Shown here in pieces: positions 1-8,205 of a stretch of 64,000 bases of DNA. The position numbers were made by a program, and so were the translations under genes. The notes under the pieces are model-generated. The model was not told the origin of the DNA. It saw nothing but the letters and a program-made list of their open reading frames with translations, and made no database searches. Every line of letters begins with the position of its first letter. Positions within the stretch are counted from its first letter, which is position 1. This DNA is from Maricaulis virginensis (GTDB taxonomy: Bacteria > Pseudomonadota > Alphaproteobacteria > Caulobacterales > Maricaulaceae), in NCBI RefSeq assembly GCF_027922185.1, contig NZ_BSFE01000005.1, forward strand, positions 62,001 to 126,000. The letters run 5' to 3'.

Positions 1-864
1 AAGGCGTCGCGCGAGGGTGACGCCGTCCGTCTCACCGACACAGCGCGCCCGATGGCGAACATCCGGCCGGCTGGTACGGACTTTTCCCACGGAGATCGTC
101 TGCTAGAGGCCGGGCGGTGCCTGTCGCCGGAAGCTGTCGCGCTGGCAGCCGCAGCCCGCGTTGCGGCCCTCCATATTCACCCGCGCCCCCGCGTGGCGAT
201 CGTGGCGACGGGTGACGAGCTGGTCGAGCCCGGTGAACCCGCCGGCCCTTCGCAGATCGTCAACTCGGTCGCGCCCGGGCTCGTGGAACTGGTCCGTATC
301 TGGGGCGGGGAACCGGTCTATCTGGGTATCGCCCGAGACCGGCCCGGTGCGGTACGGGACGCGCTTCGCCCCGGGCGTGACTGCGACCTGACGGTGACGG
401 TCGGCGGCGCGTCGGTCGGCGGGCATGATCATCTGCGCGCGGTCTTCCAGGCCGATGGCGGCCGCTTTGCATTCGAGCGGATTGCGGCGAGGCCGGGCAA
501 GCCGACCTGGTTCGGTACGTTGGAGGGGCATCCGCTGCTCGGCTTGCCGGGCAATCCGGTTTCGGCCCTGGTCATGGCGCGCCTTTTTCTCCGTCCGGCT
601 CTGGCGCGACTGGGCGGCAGCGTTGCCAATGCCGTCTTCGCACAGGCCCCCCTTGCCGTCGCGCTTGAAGCCAATGACTGGCGGGAAACCTATCTGCGTG
701 CCACGCGCGACGAAGCCGGCCGTGCCGCGCCATTGTCCAACCAGGATTCCTCGGCACTTTCGGCGCTCGTGCAGGCCGATTGCCTGATCCGGCGGCCGGC
801 GGGCGCTTCCGCGCTAGCCGCCGGCGAGCCGGTCGAGATACTTCCGCTCCTCGACCGCATTTGA
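1..864 (+). CDS. moeA: Molybdopterin molybdenumtransferase MoeA, C-terminal part (5' end outside window)
   Basis: The reading frame is open from base 1, so this is the last 287 codons of a gene that begins before the window. MoeA inserts molybdate into adenylylated molybdopterin in the last step of molybdenum cofactor synthesis, in the cytoplasm. Visible family marks are IRPAGTDF with GD close behind, the PRVAIVATGDELV strand, the TVGGASVGGHD loop of the MoCF-binding domain, a Lys in RPGKP, and GLPGNPVSALV. The C-terminal 80 residues match the small beta-barrel domain IV. Two in-frame ATGs lie near positions 52 and 424 but are internal. The upstream neighbour is unknown; downstream there is a 105-bp gap with a strong operator that belongs to the next unit, so moeA probably ends its own operon. 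Confidence 0.93.
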   Translation, partial: KASREGDAVRLTDTARPMANIRPAGTDFSHGDRLLEAGRCLSPEAVALAAAARVAALHIHPRPRVAIVATGDELVEPGEPAGPSQIVNSVAPGLVELVRIWGGEPVYLGIARDRPGAVRDALRPGRDCDLTVTVGGASVGGHDHLRAVFQADGGRFAFERIAARPGKPTWFGTLEGHPLLGLPGNPVSALVMARLFLRPALARLGGSVANAVFAQAPLAVALEANDWRETYLRATRDEAGRAAPLSNQDSSALSALVQADCLIRRPAGASALAAGEPVEILPLLDRI

Positions 865-913
865 ACGCACCTCTGTCGCATTTGTAATGCCCTGTGGGCC
901 TTGTCAAAGGCTG

Positions 914-959
914 CTTGTGCCGCTATTTACATTAACGTCAATGTAAATAGCGGCACAAG
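914..959. promoter_or_regulatory. 46-bp palindromic operator (TetR-type) before the 970 gene
   Basis: Two perfect 20-base arms (914-933 and 940-959) flank a 6-base centre, aacgtc. The right arm contains AATGTAAATAGCGGC. It ends 10 bases before the ATG at 970, so a bound protein would cover the promoter or ribosome site. The convergent tetR gene at 2256-2876 has a related half-site just upstream of its own start (2894-2907), which suggests that TetR controls both units. Assignment to that TetR is inference. Confidence 0.8.
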
Positions 960-969
960 AGAGACACCC

Positions 970-1827
970 ATGGCATCCAATTCCGGAACTCCCAGCGATC
1001 TGGTTATCCAGCGGCGCGACATGCGGTTTGGCCGCGACACGCCCAACCCGCGCTGGTGGCACGGGGGGGATCCGGGACGTACGGCCTTTTTCAATGCGCT
1101 GTCCTCGACCTTCCCGCTTGGCGAGAAGTTCTTCATGCAGTCGATCAAGCGCTATCGCGATCGCACCGAGGAGCCGCTGCGCAGCCAGATCGACGACTTC
1201 ATGTACCAGGAATCCATGCATTCGCGGGAACATGCCGTCTTCAACCGGCAGGCCGAGGATGCCGGTTACGACATCCGGCCGCTGGAAGAGCGCACGCGGG
1301 TCACAGTGAGTTGGGCCAAGTCGCGACCGCACCAGATTCAGCTGGCCGCGACGTGCGCGCTTGAGCACTTCACGGCCGTGCTGGCCCATGGCGTGCTGGC
1401 CGACCCGAAATATCTCGACGGGGTCAGCCCGGAGGCGCTGCGTCTGTGGCGCTGGCATGCAATAGAGGAGATCGAGCACAAGGCTGTGGCTTTCGATACG
1501 TGGAACAGCGTAACCCGCAACCTGCCCGGCATTCGCCGCTGGGCCCGGCGCTGTGTCGTGATGGCGACGGCGACCGTCCGGTTCCACTGGGTTATCTTTC
1601 GCAACACCGCCGATCTGCTCAAGCAGGACGGGCTCAACAATTTTGGAACCTGGATGCGTCTGCTCGGTTTCCTGTATGGTCGTCCCGGTCCGATGCGGGT
1701 GCTGGTGCAGGGTGCTTTCGGATATATGCGCCCCGGCTTTCACCCCTGGCACACGGACGATCGCGAACTGGTCGAAGGCGCCCTGGAGTCACTGAACATG
1801 TTCAATGAGCAGGAGAGTCCTGCATGA
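970..1827 (+). CDS. PF10118-type metal-dependent hydrolase-like protein
   Basis: A 285-aa cytoplasmic protein of the family annotated metal-dependent hydrolase (PF10118), whose biochemical role is poorly defined. It carries three helix-like metal motifs: a QESMHSREH stretch near residue 80, ALEHFTAVLAHG near 130, and WHAIEEIEHKA near 165. The spacing of Glu and His pairs resembles a ferritin-like di-iron four-helix bundle; that is my inference. The ATG at 970 is chosen because the palindromic operator lies directly upstream and the homologous region begins soon after; an earlier in-frame start at 901 would put the operator inside the gene. It shares a 4-base ATGA overlap with the next gene, so the two are co-transcribed and probably co-regulated by the neighbouring TetR. 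Confidence 0.8.
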   Translation: MASNSGTPSDLVIQRRDMRFGRDTPNPRWWHGGDPGRTAFFNALSSTFPLGEKFFMQSIKRYRDRTEEPLRSQIDDFMYQESMHSREHAVFNRQAEDAGYDIRPLEERTRVTVSWAKSRPHQIQLAATCALEHFTAVLAHGVLADPKYLDGVSPEALRLWRWHAIEEIEHKAVAFDTWNSVTRNLPGIRRWARRCVVMATATVRFHWVIFRNTADLLKQDGLNNFGTWMRLLGFLYGRPGPMRVLVQGAFGYMRPGFHPWHTDDRELVEGALESLNMFNEQESPA

Positions 1828-2252
1828 TATCCGGATACCTGTCTCTGCTGGCCGGTCTGCTGATGGCTGCACCGGCCGCCGATGCTGACAACATGCCGGA
1901 CATCACCGGCGTCTGGGCCACCGGCTCGGAAGGCGGCAAGGTTGAAATCTATCGCTGCGACGAGGCGTTGTGCGGCCGGCTTGTCGATGCCGACGCGCTG
2001 CGGGACAATCCTGACCAGCGGGATGTGCGCAACTCCGATCGCAGCCTGCGCGACCGGCCTCTGGACGGGCTGGTCGTGCTGCAGGACTTCTCCGGTGGGC
2101 CGCGCGAGTGGGAAGGCGGTCCTGTCTACGATCCCCAGTCCGGCGACGGTGCCCGCAATGGCGAGCTGCGCCTGCGCGAAGACGGAAGTCTGGAAGTAAA
2201 GGGCTGTGTTGCCTTCTTCTGCCGGACCCGGGTCTGGACAAGGGTCGACTGA
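1824..2252 (+). CDS. Secreted DUF2147 family protein
   Basis: A 142-aa protein with an N-terminal signal sequence (short charged start, then a Leu/Ala core, cleavage probably after residue 20-22). The mature part matches the DUF2147 pattern: GVWAT near the start, VEIYRCDEALCG, a central LV.L.DF segment, the conserved WEGG.VYDP.SG, and a final GC..FFCRT.VW block. The family is periplasmic, small and beta-rich, of unknown function. It starts within the stop codon of the upstream gene (ATGA), which implies translational coupling. The tetR gene converges on it with only 3 bases between stop codons and no terminator hairpin visible. Confidence 0.85.
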   Translation: MISGYLSLLAGLLMAAPAADADNMPDITGVWATGSEGGKVEIYRCDEALCGRLVDADALRDNPDQRDVRNSDRSLRDRPLDGLVVLQDFSGGPREWEGGPVYDPQSGDGARNGELRLREDGSLEVKGCVAFFCRTRVWTRVD

Positions 2253-2255
2253 GGG

Positions 2256-2876
2256 TCAGCCCGTACCTTTCGGGCGCTCCAGGAAGGCCGGCAGCAAGTC
2301 GGCCATGATCCGGCGGCTGGCCTTGTCATCCTGGCCAAGAATGTCGCGCAGCGGTGGACCGATCAGGGCATCGCCGAAGGCGGTCAGCGCAATGAAGAGA
2401 ACCGCTGCCTTGATCCGCTCGCGGGGCAGCTGCGGATCGTGTCCGGCCATCTCGTCGACCGCATCGACCACGCCCAGTACAGCCTGCCGGACTGGCTCGA
2501 GCCGGGATGTGTCACCGGTCATCACGATCCAGGACGCAAGCCGGCCTGCGCCGCCTTCGCCGAAGGCGTCGAATACGGCATCGACAAGTTCGCGGGGCGC
2601 GCTCTGGTCCGTGCGAAGCCGTGCGACGGCTGCGTCGAGCGCATCGCGCAGATCGTCCACCATCGACCCCATCAGAGCGGCCTGCAGGTCGGAAGCCGAT
2701 CCGAAATGGTGGATCAGGTTGGCGTGGGTCACGCCGATCTTCTTGGCCACAGCCGACAGTGTGACGGCATCCGGTCCGGCCTGGAGCAGCAGGGAGCGCG
2801 CCGCGGCGAGGGCTTCGCTTCGTGCCTCGTCCGGCGTTCGCCGCCGGCGTTTCTGAACGGTCTTTTCTTTTGGCAT
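2256..2876 (-). CDS. TetR family transcriptional regulator
   Basis: A 206-aa repressor-type protein. Residues about 15-60 form the TetR N-terminal HTH (ALAAARSLL..AGPD.VTLSAVAKKIGVTHANLIHHFGS), preceded by a very basic tail (KKRRRR-like). The C-terminal ligand domain is helical and matches no specific subfamily that I recognise. It is convergent to the 970-2252 unit. Its own leader carries the half-site ATGTAGATAGCGGC at 2894-2907, which matches one arm of the 46-bp palindrome before gene 970 with two changes. This suggests autoregulation plus repression of the hydrolase-like/DUF2147 operon. Confidence 0.9.
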   Translation of the reverse strand: MPKEKTVQKRRRRTPDEARSEALAAARSLLLQAGPDAVTLSAVAKKIGVTHANLIHHFGSASDLQAALMGSMVDDLRDALDAAVARLRTDQSAPRELVDAVFDAFGEGGAGRLASWIVMTGDTSRLEPVRQAVLGVVDAVDEMAGHDPQLPRERIKAAVLFIALTAFGDALIGPPLRDILGQDDKASRRIMADLLPAFLERPKGTG

Positions 2877-3202
2877 GTCGGTTGGTTACTTCGATGTAGA
2901 TAGCGGCTGTCTCCTAGACTGAACACCGGGTTAACACAAGCGGCGAGGGGCTGAAGCCTTGCCAGGAAGCCTTGCGCGCAGCGGAACCTTTTCGCGAGGT
3001 GTGGTCTTGAGCACGTAGCGATAGAAAAAATCTTACTGACATTGGTATCAATAGTATTGACACTGCCGTGAATAACTGCACCGATATGCACGCGAGGCAG
3101 AGCCGCCGCTGTCTGCGAGGAAAAGAACCGGCGGATCGCCGTGTACCCGCCAAGGCCGCCTGAAGAGTGGCTGCCGGGAATCGGCAAGAGGGAGGAAGAT
3201 AA
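2877..3202. other. Divergent intergenic region, tetR / TBDR
   Basis: This 326-bp region lies between the divergent tetR and TBDR genes. It contains the tetR half-site at 2894-2907. A near-perfect inverted repeat, TATCAATA-G-TATTGACA, lies at 3046-3062; its right arm includes a TTGACA -35-like hexamer at 3057-3062. I see no coding potential. The inverted repeat is a candidate operator for the 3203 receptor, but nothing shows which protein binds it. Confidence 0.5.
2894..2907 (-). promoter_or_regulatory. Putative TetR half-site in the tetR leader
   Basis: The + strand reads ATGTAGATAGCGGC, which differs by two bases from the ATGTAAATAGCGGC arm of the operator at 914-959. The opposite arm here is degenerate (roughly gtcggttggttac), so binding would be weaker, as is common in autoregulation. 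It sits 17 bases upstream of the tetR start. Confidence 0.5.
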
Positions 3203-6200
3203 ATGCGAGCTATCGCAACCGGGCGCGCCTGTCTGAAGGCCGGCGTATCGACTGCTGTTCTTGTTCTGGCGGGGGGTGCTGCCTTCGCGCAGTCCGCGGA
3301 CGAGACGGAAACCGAGAATGAGCGCCGCTTTTCCGGTGACGTCATCACCGTAACGGCGCAGAAGCGCGAGGAAGTGATCCAGGATGTACCGATTGCGGTG
3401 TCGGCCTTCACGGCCGAGGATCTCAACCTGCGCGGCATCGAGGGCGGGTCGGAACTGCTTCGGGCCATCCCGAACGTCGCCTTCTCGAAGAACAACTTTT
3501 CGATGTTCAACTTCTCGATCCGCGGGATCGGGACCAAGGCCATTTCCGCGGCCAGCGATCCGGCCGTCGCGATCAGCTTCAACAATACGCCGCTGATCCG
3601 TAACCGGCTGTTCGAGCAGGAGTATTTCGACGTGCAGCGCGTTGAGGTGCTGCGCGGGCCGCAAGGCACGCTCTACGGCCGCAACGCGACGGGCGGTGTG
3701 GTCAACATGCTCCCCAACCTGCCAGAAACCGGTGTGTTCGGTGGCTCGATCGAGGCAGAGGTCGGCGGGTATGACAGCCGCCGCCTGCGCGGATACATCA
3801 ACATTCCGGTCGGCGACACGTTCGCGATCCGGGTGGCCGGCGCCTCAACCCAGCGCGAGGGTTTCGACTACAACAGTTTCACGGACCGGCATGTGAATGA
3901 CCGCGACCTGTGGTCCACGCGGTTTTCTGCCCTGTGGGAGCCGACGGAACGCTTCAGCGCCAGCCTGATCTGGGAGCATTTCGAGGAGGACGACAACCGG
4001 TCGCGCACGGGCAAACAGTTGTGCACGACCGATCCGGGTCCGACCCAGGTGGGTAGCACGACGGTACCCAGTGGGCTTCTCGGCGGGGCCGACATGGGCG
4101 ACCTGTTCCAGAACCAGTTGAGCCAGGGCTGCTTGCCAGGTTCCTTGTTCGATGATGCCTCATACGACGCACCGAACGGTGGTTCTCTGACAATCGTGCG
4201 GGCCTCCAGCCTCCTGAATGGTCAGGGGGTTACGGCTGACGGAACGCGTCTCGATATTCCTCAAGTCGGAACGGATCCATTCGCGGGAGCGGTCGTGTCT
4301 CGTGACTTGCGCGAGATCGAGGCTGCAATCGACCCGCGCTTCCGGGCGGAAAATGATGTGTTCCAGCTGAATCTCGCTTTCGAACTGAACGACGGGCTGA
4401 CGCTGTACTCGCAAACCGCGTATGCAAAAGATGACTTCTGGTCGACCCAGGATTATGGGCGGTTCCTCTCCGACCCCGTTTTTCCCGACACAAGCTTGCG
4501 CGTTGACGCCGGGGGCAACCCGGCACCGACCCCGATGTCGCCGGGGGGAATCTATACCGATCCGCAACTCGGGGCCTCGTCCCGAATGCTGTCAGCCGAT
4601 CTGAGCCGGTCGGACAATTCTCAATGGTACCAGGAATTCCGGCTGCAGTCCGACTTTGATGGAGGCTTCAATTTTAGCGTCGGTGCCAACTATCTGGAAT
4701 TCGAATCGCAAGACGATTACTTCGTTTTCAACAACCTTTTCACGTCATTGGCAGAGTACTACTACAATCAGGAAGGCGGTATCGGCTTTTCGAGTCCCTG
4801 TGACGAAAACTACAAGGCCGGGTCTCCTCCAAGTGCGACGGAATGTGTTTATATCGACCCGACACCGATAGATAATCTGGCTGGCGACGGTCACAATTAT
4901 TTCCGCAGCCGGAATGTTGTGGAGACCCGGTCCTGGGCCGTGTTCGGCGAGGGGTATTGGGAACTCAGCCCCGAGCTGCGCCTGACGCTCGGTCTGCGCT
5001 ACACGGACGACCAGAAAATCTCGACCCCCTATCCCAGCCAGCTTCTGCTGGGTGCACAGTCGGATGGCGGTCCGGGGCTGTCGTCCGGCGGTTATACCCG
5101 TCGCGGCTATCAGGCCGACCCCGATGTCGAACTGGGCTGGGAGGCCCTGACCGGCCGGGCCGTGATCGACTGGATGCCGGACCTGTCCTTCACCGAGGAT
5201 ACGCTGATCTACGCATCGTATTCGCGGGGCTATAAGGGCGGCGGCACCAATCCGCCGCGGGCCGAGATCAACCCCGAGGTCATCCAGTACCAGCCGCTCG
5301 AAGGCACGTTCGAGCCGGAATATGTCAATGCCTTCGAAATCGGCACCAAAAACACCTTCGCCAACGGGCGCGGCATGCTGAACCTCACGGGATTCTGGTA
5401 CGACTACGAAGATTACCAGGTGTCGCAGATCGTCGACCGTATTTCGCTCAACGAAAACTTCGACGCCCGGATCTGGGGGCTGGAGCTGGAGGCGATGTAC
5501 CGTCCGACGCCCGATTTCCAGATCGACGGCAATCTCGGTTACCTCAACACCCGCATTGCCGATGGCGAAGGGTCTATCGACGTCATGAACCGGACGGCCG
5601 GGAATGAGGACTGGACCCTCGTCAGGCCGTGGGTTCAGGTCCCGTCGAACTGTATTGCGCCGACCGACCATGTCGAGACTGTGCTGCAGATGGCGCCCGC
5701 GTTCGGCATTCTGTCATCCTGGGCGCTGTCGGCTCTGTGTGGCGGTGCGTCGCGGTTCGGTGCGTTTGATCCGGACTTCGACACGTCCTTTCCGTACTGG
5801 CAGTTCTTTGGCTTCACCTACAATCCGCTGGAAGATGCACCGAATGGTGGGCGTGGTTTCGAAACCGACCTGAGCGGCAATGAGCTGCCCAATGCGCCCA
5901 ACTGGACGCTGAATGTCGGTGCCCAGTACACCTTCCATCTCGGTGAATGGGAGCTGACCCCGCGGGCCGACTACTACTGGCAGGGTGAAAGCTACTTCCG
6001 GGTCTACAACACCGAATACGACCAGCTGGAGTCTTGGGAGAATCTCAACGTCTCGGTGACCTTGATGCGGCCGCGCGACGGTTTTGTCATCGAGGGCTAT
6101 ATCAAGAACGTGTTCGACGATGCGCCGATCGTCGACGCCTTTACCAACAGCGACGATACGGGTCTTTCGACCAATGTGTTCACGCTCGATCCCCAGATCT

Positions 6201-6229
6201 GGGGTGTCAGCGTACGGGCTGCCTTTTAG
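3203..6229 (+). CDS. TonB-dependent outer-membrane receptor
   Basis: A 1008-aa receptor for energy-dependent uptake across the outer membrane. It has a signal peptide (residues 1-30, ending AFAQ), a TonB-box-like DVITVTAQKREE segment near residue 50, a plug domain with RGIGT, a VEVLRGPQGTLYGRNATGG motif, and a 22-strand beta-barrel ending in an aromatic residue (VRAAF). The plug is of the class common in sphingomonads and Hyphomonadaceae for aromatic or terpenoid substrates; the ligand cannot be read from sequence. The start has a strong site (gagggaggaag). It is longer than typical 750-800-aa members because of extended extracellular loops (about residues 270-390 and 780-850). It stands alone, followed by a hairpin at 6242-6266. 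Confidence 0.95.
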   Translation: MRAIATGRACLKAGVSTAVLVLAGGAAFAQSADETETENERRFSGDVITVTAQKREEVIQDVPIAVSAFTAEDLNLRGIEGGSELLRAIPNVAFSKNNFSMFNFSIRGIGTKAISAASDPAVAISFNNTPLIRNRLFEQEYFDVQRVEVLRGPQGTLYGRNATGGVVNMLPNLPETGVFGGSIEAEVGGYDSRRLRGYINIPVGDTFAIRVAGASTQREGFDYNSFTDRHVNDRDLWSTRFSALWEPTERFSASLIWEHFEEDDNRSRTGKQLCTTDPGPTQVGSTTVPSGLLGGADMGDLFQNQLSQGCLPGSLFDDASYDAPNGGSLTIVRASSLLNGQGVTADGTRLDIPQVGTDPFAGAVVSRDLREIEAAIDPRFRAENDVFQLNLAFELNDGLTLYSQTAYAKDDFWSTQDYGRFLSDPVFPDTSLRVDAGGNPAPTPMSPGGIYTDPQLGASSRMLSADLSRSDNSQWYQEFRLQSDFDGGFNFSVGANYLEFESQDDYFVFNNLFTSLAEYYYNQEGGIGFSSPCDENYKAGSPPSATECVYIDPTPIDNLAGDGHNYFRSRNVVETRSWAVFGEGYWELSPELRLTLGLRYTDDQKISTPYPSQLLLGAQSDGGPGLSSGGYTRRGYQADPDVELGWEALTGRAVIDWMPDLSFTEDTLIYASYSRGYKGGGTNPPRAEINPEVIQYQPLEGTFEPEYVNAFEIGTKNTFANGRGMLNLTGFWYDYEDYQVSQIVDRISLNENFDARIWGLELEAMYRPTPDFQIDGNLGYLNTRIADGEGSIDVMNRTAGNEDWTLVRPWVQVPSNCIAPTDHVETVLQMAPAFGILSSWALSALCGGASRFGAFDPDFDTSFPYWQFFGFTYNPLEDAPNGGRGFETDLSGNELPNAPNWTLNVGAQYTFHLGEWELTPRADYYWQGESYFRVYNTEYDQLESWENLNVSVTLMRPRDGFVIEGYIKNVFDDAPIVDAFTNSDDTGLSTNVFTLDPQIWGVSVRAAF

Positions 6230-6241
6230 CCGTCAGGTGAG

Positions 6242-6266
6242 GGGCGGGCACCTCGGGTGCCCGCCC
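6242..6266 (+). terminator. Hairpin after the TBDR (terminator-like)
   Basis: A perfect 11-bp GC stem (GGGCGGGCACC / GGTGCCCGCCC) with a 3-base loop begins 12 bases after the stop codon. There is no U-run, so it may stall polymerase or protect the transcript end rather than act as a classical terminator. Confidence 0.5.
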
Positions 6267-6963
6267 TGCACTGTGTCCGGCCCAGCTTCCTTCAAACGAT
6301 GCCGGGCCTGAGTCCGCCAGACGGTCCGCGACGAAAGCGGGAGAGGGACGCTCCTGCGGCCTTGCGGTCGCCATGCAAGAGCAGCGGACCCGTTCCGGGG
6401 CCCGCAGACAGTTAGCCGATAGGGGGGCGAGCCTGCCGCAAGGCATGGGCTCGCGTAGTGGTGATGCCCGGATCCGACGGATCTGGCGTGTGAACCAGTG
6501 CTGCTCCGGCCGCCATCTGCGGTGCGGGCCTTCACTTCCTTCGGGGCGTCTCCGTGGGGCAGGAATCTATATACAAATTTACATAAGAGTTTGTTTTCAA
6601 ATAATAATTTGACTCCGGCGCGCTGTGTTGGCATGCTACCCAAAGTTTCGCCAACGGGCAGATGAAGGCTAGCCGGACGGGTGCATTCGTCCTGCGTCAT
6701 CAGCGACTGAGGTCGCGAACCCCATCTGCGTGAATTGCTCCGGAGCGTGTGTCTGGAGCTGTCCGTATCGCCCGTGCCGTGAGGCGCGTGCGACCGTGAG
6801 AGGCAGGTCTGCCTCTCCTCCTGCACCTCGTGCCGGGCGCGCCCCTCTGCGCCCGGCGCCTTTCCCGGGCCCGGAAGGCGCGGTGCCGGATCTGTTCAAG
6901 CGTTCAGTGAAATCAATCGTCAGACGGGCCCGCGCTGACCGCATCTCAAATGGAGGAAATACG
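6267..6963. other. Long non-coding gap with an AT-rich island
   Basis: Roughly 700 bases hold no convincing gene: the open frames lack ribosome sites and show no family features. At 6568-6612 there is a sharp AT-rich island in otherwise GC-rich DNA, containing a perfect inverted repeat TCAAAT-AATA-ATTTGA (6597-6612). Such an island may be a promoter or regulator-binding zone for the secreted-protein gene at 6964, although it lies about 350 bases upstream. A long leader or small RNA in 6613-6960 is possible but not demonstrable. Confidence 0.45.
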
Positions 6964-7401
6964 ATGAAAATCAAGACCACGCTCATGGCAGCCGTATTCG
7001 GCATGGCCGCCACCGCCGCTCCGGCTCTGGCTGCTTGGCCGCCGAATACCAACCAGACGATTTCCGGCACGCTCAGCCTGGAGCAGAGCATTCAGATCGA
7101 CTGCGTTGTCACCGTCAATCTGAGCATCGATGGATCCGGCGACCCGACGATTACCGGCCGCAGCTTTGCGCCGGGCAGCTTCCTGTGCGGCGGCGTGGTT
7201 TCGCCGTCTGGTACCTGGACGGCCGCTTGGGGCCCCGGAGCCAATGAAGTGACGCTCTCGATCGGTGCGTCCTCTGTCCTTGGCTCCTGCTTCGATACGG
7301 TGGTGGCCGACTTCAACCACACCACCAATACGCTCACCTTCAACAATGTGACCGTGTCGGGAACGCCGAGCGATTGCTACGTTGATGGCTCGCTGAGCTG
7401 A
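6964..7401 (+). CDS. Small secreted cysteine-containing protein
   Basis: A 145-aa exported protein with a clear signal peptide (MKIKTTLMAAVFGM..., cleavage after PALA at about residue 22). The mature part is Thr/Ser/Gly-rich and beta-predicted, with four Cys (in DCVV, LCGG, SCFD, DCYV), which could form two disulfides. The pattern loosely recalls the PraB-type secreted activator/surface proteins, but I cannot confirm the family. The start is fixed by the TGGAGGAAAT site at 6951-6960. An optimal 13-bp terminator hairpin follows at 7433, so it is monocistronic. It lies just before an export operon, which could handle it, but a Sec signal makes that unnecessary. Confidence 0.75.
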   Translation: MKIKTTLMAAVFGMAATAAPALAAWPPNTNQTISGTLSLEQSIQIDCVVTVNLSIDGSGDPTITGRSFAPGSFLCGGVVSPSGTWTAAWGPGANEVTLSIGASSVLGSCFDTVVADFNHTTNTLTFNNVTVSGTPSDCYVDGSLS

Positions 7402-7432
7402 ATTCGGCCTCCGCTACTGGTGGAACACGACG

Positions 7433-7463
7433 GGAGCCGGGCACGTATCGCGTGCCCGGCTCC
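7433..7463 (+). terminator. Rho-independent terminator-like hairpin
   Basis: A perfect 13-bp stem (GGAGCCGGGCACG / CGTGCCCGGCTCC) around a 5-base loop starts 31 bases after the 6964 gene, followed by a T-rich but interrupted tail (ttcgtcgttcg). It also argues against an ATG at 7420 for the next gene, because that start would place the hairpin inside the coding region. Confidence 0.7.
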
Positions 7464-7530
7464 TTCGTCGTTCGTACTTGGGCTTGATGTGGAGCACAGT
7501 GGAGGTAGCATCTGTGATGGAGGACACGGT

Positions 7531-8205
7531 TTGCTGGCGTTGACAGGTGTCACGAAAACTTATGGCGACGGCGCAGGCCGTGTGACCGCGCTCGACGATG
7601 TGTCGCTCCATGTGGAAGCCGGTGGATTCGTGGCCGTGCGCGGACCGTCCGGGTCCGGCAAGAGTACTTTGCTCAACATCATCGGCTTGCTGGACAAGCC
7701 GGATGCCGGGGATGTGTCGCTCGGTGGCGAGCGGGTCGTGCTTGCCGGCCGGGCAGAGGCCGCCCGCCTTCGCAACCGGCTCATCGGCTTCGTCTTCCAG
7801 TCCTTCCAGCTTCTGCCCCGCCTGACAGCCTGGGAGAATGTCGCGCTGCCGCTGTTTCATCGCGGCGTCGGGAGGGACGAGCGCCGGGCAAAGGCACTCG
7901 CTGCGCTCGACAAGGTCGGTTTGTCGGACCGGGCCGCGCATCGGCCGGATGCCCTGTCCGGCGGGCAGCGTCAGCGCGTTGCGCTGGCGCGCGCGCTGGT
8001 CGGCGAGCCCGCACTGGTACTGGCAGACGAGCCGACCGGCAGCCTGGACAGTGTCAGTGCCGCCGCCGCGCTCAATCTCCTGCGCGATGTGAATGTGCGT
8101 CTGGGTGTCACTATCGTCATGGTCACGCATGACCGTGAAGCGGCCGCCCGCTGCGACCGCACGATCAACATCCGGGACGGCCGGGTGGCCGGGGAGGCGG
8201 CATGA
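7531..8205 (+). CDS. ABC transporter ATP-binding protein (MacB/LolD type)
   Basis: A 224-aa ATPase that powers the adjoining permease. Walker A is GPSGSGKST (about residue 38), the Q-loop is VFQSFQLLPRL, the signature LSGGQRQRVALARAL, Walker B VLADEPTGSLD and the H-loop VTHD. The TTG at 7531 is preferred as start: a gatggagg site sits 7 bases upstream and homology begins immediately (LALTGVTKTYGDG). Earlier ATG starts would run through the terminator at 7433-7463. The stop overlaps the permease ATG (ATGA). First gene of a four-gene operon: ATPase, permease, TolC-like channel, adaptor. Confidence 0.93.
   Translation: MLALTGVTKTYGDGAGRVTALDDVSLHVEAGGFVAVRGPSGSGKSTLLNIIGLLDKPDAGDVSLGGERVVLAGRAEAARLRNRLIGFVFQSFQLLPRLTAWENVALPLFHRGVGRDERRAKALAALDKVGLSDRAAHRPDALSGGQRQRVALARALVGEPALVLADEPTGSLDSVSAAAALNLLRDVNVRLGVTIVMVTHDREAAARCDRTINIRDGRVAGEAA

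Noticed and set aside
7420..7530. ATG at 7420 as start of the ATPase
   Set aside because: It would place a 13-bp terminator hairpin in the coding sequence and add residues without homology; TTG 7531 has a good ribosome site.
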